DNA of 64,000 bases, taken from positions 37,501 through 101,500 of the forward strand of contig JAODUO010001229.1 in assembly GCA_025642075.2 (NCBI GenBank), given 5' to 3'. How positions within the stretch are numbered: the stretch's first letter is position 1; each line of letters begins with the position of its first letter. Made by a program: the position numbers and the translations under genes. The notes under the pieces were generated by a model that made no database searches, was not told the DNA's origin, and was given only the letters and a program-made list of their open reading frames with translations. Shown in pieces: positions 61,101 through 64,000 of this stretch. The stretch comes from Ridgeia piscesae (Eukaryota; Annelida; Polychaeta; Sabellida; Siboglinidae).

Positions 61101-62382
61101 TTAGTTATTTTTACTTATTTATTATTATTTATTTTAAAATGTATCCTTTATACCTGTTTGTATGTATCAGTTTATGGGTTTTACCTGAAGCGAATGTATT
61201 TATTTTTGTATTCGTGTTACATATTTCTGGTGCTATAAATGTGTTTGTATATCTTTTTAGGCACTTATTGTAACCTTCTTTTTCATTTAGGCAACTGACA
61301 AAGATTCAGGGAACTTTGCCCACTTATCATACAAGCTACTGGGAGCCAGTACACATCTGTGAGTTATCAATGTTATATTTGTCACCTCAAAGTTAATTGC
61401 CATTGCCCTTAATTTGTGGAAGGAATGTTGGTTACGCCCCTAATAAAACACTAAATACCTTATGTGATGGTGAATTGAGACATGCTACTTTTGTAATAAC
61501 AATTTATCCATAAAAATGAGCAGTCAGCAAATATTCAACTTGTTGATTTATCAGAATATATTGGCTTGTCTTTTAACTACTAATGCAGCATATCGGCCAG
61601 AGAGGGACAAGCTTGAAGCCACACTTTATTCTGGATTTACATTGAATTTCACGAGGCATTTGGCAAATTAATAAAGTATAACATACCGAGGGGTAGTTAA
61701 TATAGAAAACTATTAGAAAAACGAAAAAGTATAAATGCCAAGCAAATAACAAAGCAACACAGCAACCAAAGGAAGCCGTGAAGGAAAGAGGCCAAGTCAA
61801 GCTGGAGCAGAGAGGTAGGTGGGAGGGAAATTGTGGTTAAAAACGGGCTGCTCCGTGAAACGCACTTCCTCTGTTGACAGAGGAATTATAACATGATATG
61901 CAATGCCGGGTGGTGACTGTGTCCAGCCCCGCCCCAGCTTCACTGTGGCCTCGTCTAAGGTGACATTGTCCAGGTGTGACTGGACAATGTTTACAAGTTA
62001 GTTGGTGCTGTGAGCAAAACGTATTTAATCCGTGCTGGATTAAATCCATATTTATCCTCAACAGGCTGTTTACGAGTTGACCTATAAAGAATTATTTAAA
62101 GATGTCCCTGACATTTCTCCCAGGTTCTCCATCAACAGTTCCACTGGAGTCGTGTCTGTGGCTGTGGACGCTGACCAGGACTGGACGATACTTGACCGCG
62201 AGAAGCTGGACACCCATCAGGTGACCATTGAGGCAGTCGATGGAGGGGGTAAGCGCAGCTCTGTGCGACTGGACGTCCACCTGTTGGACGTCAATGACCA
62301 AGCACCAGAGATCACGCGGTCGCAGTATGAGAGCTACGTGAGGGAGAATGAGGTCTCTCTGGAGAGGGCGGTCGTTGTAGAG
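43390..62382 (+). CDS. Cadherin-23/Cad87A-like non-classical cadherin, N-terminal part (15 exons, 3' end outside window)
   Basis: Joining 15 exons at GT-AG junctions gives an open frame of 594 codons. Residues 1-22 are a signal peptide with core [12 protein letters not shown]. Cadherin repeats follow: EC1 about 25-128, EC2 129-229, EC3 230-340, EC4 341-458, EC5 459-566, and the start of EC6. Calcium motifs are visible: acidic XEX (NED, PED, PEN, LEN, PEN, REN), LDRE or LDYE (93-96, 294-297, 419-422, 532-534), DxD (158-160, 259-261, 377-379, 488-490) and DVNDN-type linkers (124-128, 337-341, 454-458, 563-567). The EC2-EC3 linker reads DVQDTPP, and EC3 and EC4 lack the usual late Asp, as I recall for vertebrate CDH23. 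There is no classical-cadherin prodomain and no Trp2. Such proteins are single-pass calcium-dependent adhesion molecules; CDH23 forms tip links of sensory hair bundles. Membrane and tail segments are not in the window. The cadherin call is near certain; the subfamily is an inference. Confidence 0.93.
44956..45125. repeat. Long near-perfect inverted repeat around an (AT)n core
   Basis: The left arm (44956-45018) starts CAGAATATATTAAAATACAT and the right arm (45063-45125) is its reverse complement with one or two changes. The arms are about 60 bp and the spacer is alternating AT. The RNA would fold into a stable long hairpin. It may be a miniature palindromic transposon. Confidence 0.9.
45130..45190. 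repeat. (AT)n tract left of the inverted-repeat element
   Basis: Alternating AT of about 60 bp, matched by another at 46068-46115 on the far side of the element. Probably one tract split by insertion. Confidence 0.9.
45194..46067. mobile_element. 874-bp terminal-inverted-repeat element inside (AT)n
   Basis: The ends are TGACGTGTTCTAACGAAATG and the complement of TGACGTGTTCTAACTAAATG; the inverted match extends over about 32 bp to GTATGTCA with one mismatch. Both ends abut (AT)n tracts, consistent with TA-type target preference, though the target duplication cannot be resolved there. There is no transposase, so it is non-autonomous. It has an internal hairpin (ATTGGAAAGA / TCTTTCCAA) and a CpG-rich middle with CCAAT and CRE motifs. 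Confidence 0.8.
46068..46115. repeat. (AT)n tract right of the inverted-repeat element
   Basis: Alternating AT of about 48 bp, continuing the tract at 45130-45190. Confidence 0.9.
46618..46785. repeat. 32-bp tandem repeat, about 5 copies
   Basis: Units contain TGACATGTCCCAGTAGTATG and TCATCATTGTCA. Two copies (46677, 46709) are identical and the outer ones are diverged. Confidence 0.85.
47181..47487. promoter_or_regulatory. Cluster of three X-box-like motifs in intron 1
   Basis: GTTGCCATGGCGACC (47181-47195) and GTTGCCATAGAGACC (47276-47290) are partial matches. GTTGCTGTGGCAAC (47474-47487) is a full match to the RFX consensus, read as GTTGCC-AC-AGCAAC on the minus strand. All lie in the 5.8-kb intron after the signal-peptide exon. 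Motif evidence only. Confidence 0.35.
49246..49317 (+). CDS. Cadherin exon 2: mature N-terminus and start of EC1
   Basis: The acceptor is ttttcag at 49239-49245 and the donor is gtacgt at 49318. With the incoming G it encodes [12 protein letters not shown] and the acidic NED motif of EC1. It is phase 1 at both ends. APRFVNF corresponds to the first strand of an EC domain, as in CDH23-type cadherins, and no prodomain lies before it. Confidence 0.9.
50086..50237 (+). CDS. Cadherin exon 3: EC1 core
   Basis: The acceptor is tttgcag and the donor is gtagga at 50238; phase 1 in, phase 0 out. It encodes [19 protein letters not shown] and ends in KKKLDRE, the LDRE calcium motif of EC1. The Asp-Asn-rich IDNDNANL loop resembles the N-terminal loop of CDH23 EC1 that helps bind an extra calcium ion; this comparison is from memory. 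Confidence 0.92.
51192..51412 (+). mobile_element. SINE body with LINE-type 3' tail
   Basis: It begins with GCTCCAACTCACTCAGCTGT, shared with copies at 35.4 and 52.2 kb, and ends with AAAGCGCTTTGAGCAGCTCT and GTGCTATATAAGAACTTACC, the kind of tail found in SINEs that borrow a CR1/L2 3' end. It ends just 14 bp before exon 4, so it supplies much of that exon's upstream intron sequence. Confidence 0.6.
51426..51476 (+). CDS. Cadherin exon 4: EC1, 17 codons
   Basis: The acceptor is ctgcag and the donor is gtgagt; phase 0 at both ends. It encodes [17 protein letters not shown], matching the F-strand and the VSD calcium-binding position expected between the LDRE motif of exon 3 and the G-strand of exon 5. 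It is short but needed for a complete EC1. Confidence 0.85.
52078..52167 (+). CDS. Cadherin exon 5: EC1-EC2 linker
   Basis: The acceptor is gtttcag and the donor is gtaagt; phase 0 at both ends. It encodes the G-strand of EC1, the canonical linker [11 protein letters not shown] and the EC2 opening up to VPE. The exon junction splits the PED motif of EC2. Confidence 0.95.
52203..52440 (+). mobile_element. tRNA-derived SINE in intron 5
   Basis: The head CTATGGCACAGTGGTTAGAC is a good box A; box B (CCCGGGTTAGCT) is degraded. The body carries TTCATTCAGCTGTATGAATG and AGTACCTGGCTATAGACAAT, as in the copy at 35.4 kb. Confidence 0.6.
52764..52850 (+). CDS. Cadherin exon 6: first half of EC2
   Basis: The acceptor is ccttcag and the donor is gtgagt; phase 0 at both ends. 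It encodes [19 protein letters not shown] and ends in [13 protein letters not shown] is the DxD calcium loop of EC2, and NIT is a possible N-glycosylation site. Confidence 0.95.
54190..55350. repeat. 22-bp tandem array with 44-bp dimers
   Basis: Unit variants are GAGTCTGTCTTGTTCTGTCT and GAATCTGTCATGTTCTGATT, each plus GT. In the right part they alternate strictly as 44-bp dimers. In the middle a block with three GAGTCTG units and a GAACCTGTCGTG unit recurs 264 bp apart. It lies in intron 6 and is strongly pyrimidine-rich on the sense strand. Minus-strand frames of [12 protein letters not shown] type are by-products. Confidence 0.95.
56288..56395 (+). CDS. Cadherin exon 7: second half of EC2
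   Basis: The acceptor is ctctttag and the donor is gtaagt; phase 0 at both ends. It encodes [20 protein letters not shown] and then [13 protein letters not shown]. This is the usual F.ID..tG.v.l..pLdyE pattern of a cadherin repeat, with LNYE replacing LDRE. The preceding 3.4-kb intron is enlarged by a 22-bp tandem array. Confidence 0.95.
56882..56937. repeat. Short GTGATCA repeat before exon 8
   Basis: Five to six units of CAGTGATCA, each with the palindrome TGATCA, end 20 bp before the exon 8 acceptor, in the zone where a branch point is expected. Confidence 0.8.
56958..57077 (+). CDS. Cadherin exon 8: EC2 end, DVQD linker, EC3 start
   Basis: The acceptor is tttgcag and the donor is gtaagt; phase 0 at both ends. 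It encodes [20 protein letters not shown], then [20 protein letters not shown]. The linker has Gln and Thr where most cadherins have Asn, and the segment after it (FIQLPY) also resembles CDH23. Short GTGATCA repeats end about 20 bp before the acceptor. Confidence 0.95.
57550..57580. other. 11-bp inverted repeat in intron 8
   Basis: TGGCACTGGTG and CACCAGTGCCA flank a 7-nt loop, surrounded by further CCACCTGGTGG palindromes. A stable RNA hairpin is likely, with no known role. Confidence 0.6.
57973..58051 (+). CDS. Cadherin exon 9: EC3 first half
   Basis: The acceptor is gccaccag and the donor is gtaacc; phase 0 in, phase 1 out. It encodes [20 protein letters not shown] and then NYTFIS. EDGDRG is the DxD loop of EC3 and NYT is a possible glycosylation site. 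A 128-bp CTCTCC repeat starts about 100 bp into the next intron. Confidence 0.93.
58152..58279. repeat. (CTCTCC)n array in intron 9
   Basis: About 21 nearly perfect units make a 128-bp pure pyrimidine tract in a 344-bp intron, ending about 116 bp before the exon 10 acceptor. Confidence 0.97.
58396..58511 (+). CDS. Cadherin exon 10: EC3 second half
   Basis: The acceptor is caccacag and the donor is gtaggt; phase 1 in, phase 0 out. It encodes [20 protein letters not shown] followed by RE, then a longer loop and GVITLTVR. The phase matches exon 9 exactly. Confidence 0.94.
59022..59222 (+). CDS. Cadherin exon 11: EC3 end and EC4 first half
   Basis: The acceptor is tttgtag and the donor is the weak gtttgt at 59223; phase 0 at both ends. 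It encodes [20 protein letters not shown], the linker [11 protein letters not shown], the LEN motif and VKDHDK. The AQE tail of EC3 lacks the usual calcium-binding Asp. Reading on past the donor meets a stop 15 codons later, so splicing here is required. A 47-bp array with GTGAGT motifs starts about 95 bp downstream. Confidence 0.94.
59317..59790. repeat. 47-48-bp tandem array, about 10 copies, in intron 11
   Basis: Units read CAGTGAGTATACAGTTACTC followed by CCAAGGCTGT, CGATTGTAGG and CTTACTA, with a 48-bp variant (CTGATTG) and a CAAATGTAGA variant. Nearly every unit carries GTGAGTAT, a good splice-donor sequence. Confidence 0.95.
59862..60011 (+). CDS. Cadherin exon 12: EC4 second half
   Basis: The acceptor is tttgcag and the donor is gtgaga; phase 0 at both ends. 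It encodes [20 protein letters not shown] and later [16 protein letters not shown]. The N-G-x-x-x-V pattern and LDYE are typical. The segment carries two possible glycosylation sites (NSS, NIS) and a single cysteine. Confidence 0.95.
60659..60823 (+). CDS. Cadherin exon 13: EC4 end and EC5 start
   Basis: The acceptor is atttccag and the donor is gtaagt; phase 0 at both ends. It encodes [20 protein letters not shown], linker [20 protein letters not shown] and [18 protein letters not shown] is the acidic motif of EC5. As in EC3, the pre-linker strand has AQE instead of an Asp-containing motif. Confidence 0.95.
61291..61358 (+). CDS. Cadherin exon 14: EC5 calcium loop
   Basis: The acceptor is tttcatttag and the donor is gtgagt; phase 0 in, phase 2 out. 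It encodes [20 protein letters not shown] then THL. ATDKDSG is the DxD loop of EC5. The split codon CT|G joins exon 15. Confidence 0.92.
62124..62382 (+). CDS. Cadherin exon 15: EC5 end and EC6 start
   Basis: The acceptor is tctcccag and the donor is gtgaga; phase 2 in, phase 0 out. It encodes [40 protein letters not shown], the linker [11 protein letters not shown] and the REN motif of EC6. [11 protein letters not shown] inserts a few residues before LDRE. The next coding exon is not identifiable within the window. Confidence 0.94.
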
Positions 62383-62619
62383 GTGAGACGTCACTTCTGT
62401 GAACTTGAGATAGTTTTTACTTGTTTCAGGCTCATTTAAGTTTTAGTATTTTTTGCCTTTCTTTTTTAAGTCTCATTTAGCAGGTGATTGAATAAAAAAT
62501 AATAATGTTTTATAAATGAAACATAAAACATATGACAGTATTTAGTAAAAAAGAATTATTAAGTAAAGAATTGCAAATGTAAATATAAAACCCTTCAATA
62601 TACAGATATAATAATAATA

Positions 62620-63839
62620 CAGTCGCGCCTCATTATAACGCGGCAGTTGGGGTCCACGAAATGGAACCGCGTTGTAAACGAGGCGCGTTATAGATTATAT
62701 TCCGCCAGGGGCGCCACCACCCCCAAAACGCCACAACAGCAACCAAAGCCAATGTGCTGGTTGCACGGTGTATGCGTGATTTATAAAACTAACTGACATT
62801 GAAACCAACGTAAATGTGTATTACGTTAAAATAATATACACTGTCGAATGTTGAACTGAGTAAATCTTGCGAATGGTGTACAGTTTTGAAATAAATTCAG
62901 AGCCAACGCGCCTCGTCTGGCGATGTGAACTGAGGCGGAGCGATAACACAGTACTGCGGTCGCGGTCTAAAATAACCTTGAACTCAGCAGCCGAAACGCA
63001 CAAATGAATTGACATGTTGCCGAAGTCGGTCAAATATTAATACTTATACTAATTGCGCTCACTGTTGGCTTAATTTCATCTTTTAACCAATCCCAAAATA
63101 TAAATTTAGATCGCACATTTACCGTGCCGATTTATAATGCAATTCACGGTGGTTCGAGGCTACTGCGGTTCACACGCAGTTGACGAATTCGTATATTTGC
63201 ACACAAGTAAATGTAAAACATAACATAACTTTAGCCTGCCAGTACCTTCAGTACCATAATTATTTTTTGTCACCGCCCGATTCGTAAGCAATTTAATTGC
63301 CATTTACAAGCCGACGAAGGCACTCGTTTGCGGAAGCCACAGTGAACGGGCGCCTTCGCCGAAGCCACAGCGAACTGGCAGGAAACAAACGCGATTGATA
63401 TCGGCGCAAACAAACAGGACTTTGTACCAAATTTACTGTTAATTAAATGCAATCAAAGGAATTGGTAACGTTTTAAACAAACACTTAAGAAATTACCACA
63501 CAAACCAAGCGCTGGTTACACAATAGATCGGTTTGAAAAACGATTGGATTGGTGCCGCGAAGCCGACGGCAGAGCAGAAGCCAGGGGCACAACAAACAAC
63601 GAACTCAGCAACGCAGTTGTACTTCTGTGTTAAATTTCTTAATGTCAATAAATTGTTTCTAGATACACCTGTACAAGACAAACATGAGGACTTCATAAAA
63701 ATAAGTGACAGTTAATTACAGCGTTATTGTTAGCTGTAGCGCCCATTTCCCCCCTGGCGGCAGAAATTCGGGGTCCACGACCGACCGCGTTATAGCCGAT
63801 TCGCGTTATAGCGAGTCGCGTTATAGCGAGGCGCGACTG
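62620..63839. mobile_element. 1,220-bp pogo/Tc1-like non-autonomous DNA transposon
   Basis: The ends CAGTCGCGCCTCATTATAAC and the complement of CAGTCGCGCCTCGCTATAAC form terminal inverted repeats of about 22-24 bp with two mismatches. A TA lies on each side (62618-62619 and 63840-63841), the duplication expected for Tc1/mariner/pogo elements. Extra GCGTTATAG motifs and the word GGGGTCCACGA recur inside both ends. The interior has only short, unrecognised frames, so there is no transposase. It sits in intron 15. Confidence 0.88.
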
Positions 63840-64000
63840 TATATCAATTAACTAGCTAAACTAAGTAAATCGATAAGTTAAAAATATGTATAATTTAAAA
63901 CACTGATAACTGACAGCTACTTACTACTAGACGTGGATATTGTTACATTTTCAGAATGTTTCAGAAATAGTAATTTGATATGTTGCAGGCAGATAACTAA

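Noticed and set aside
63989..64000. Possible sixteenth coding exon after ttgcag at 63988 (and another acceptor-like ttttcag at about 63954)
   Set aside because: Continuing in phase 0 gives ADN then TAA, and the other acceptor also reaches a stop within eight codons. GATAACTAA looks more like a branch point, so the true exon is probably beyond the window.

Overview
The window is animal nuclear DNA from an intron-rich, AT-rich invertebrate genome. There is no bacterial-style gene packing, all introns follow GT-AG, and tandem repeats, tRNA-like SINEs and LINE fragments are abundant. The LINE fragment near 8.4 kb resembles elements common in molluscs and other marine invertebrates. I therefore suspect a lophotrochozoan, perhaps a mollusc, but the sequence alone does not prove it.

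One protein-coding gene is well supported. It lies on the + strand in the last third of the window and runs off the right end. Fifteen coding exons (43390-62382) join in frame into 594 codons: a signal peptide, five complete extracellular cadherin (EC) repeats and the start of a sixth. The order and quirks of the repeats fit the cadherin-23 / Cad87A type of non-classical cadherin. These include a DVQD linker after EC2 and loss of the usual Asp near the ends of EC3 and EC4. The transmembrane and cytoplasmic parts would lie beyond the window.

Upstream, three splice-quality segments could form the 5' untranslated region: a CpG-rich promoter-like stretch with a consensus donor (to 9511), a 48-nt exon (22251-22298), and the 5' part of the start-codon exon (43264-43389). 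A second CpG-richer stretch with a palindromic X-box-like motif and a perfect donor (37.3-38.2 kb) could be an alternative promoter. These links are inference and need transcript data.

Region by region: 1-9 kb holds minisatellites, microsatellites and a LINE remnant, with no supported gene. 9-43 kb is non-coding, probably 5' introns, and contains a 57-bp minisatellite of about 45 copies (25.3-27.85 kb), a 345-bp tandem duplication, a 27-bp repeat with a six-unit higher order, several tRNA-derived SINE-like segments and a minus-strand LINE tail. 43-64 kb holds the cadherin exons. Its introns carry a long hairpin, an 874-bp inverted-repeat element inside an (AT)n tract, a 22-bp repeat array, a 47-bp array and a 1.2-kb pogo/Tc1-like non-autonomous element.

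I found no new multi-gene system. The most useful leads are RFX X-box-like motifs in the putative 5' introns, a repeat array carrying many splice-donor motifs next to a weak authentic donor, and a promoter-like motif cluster inside a transposable element.
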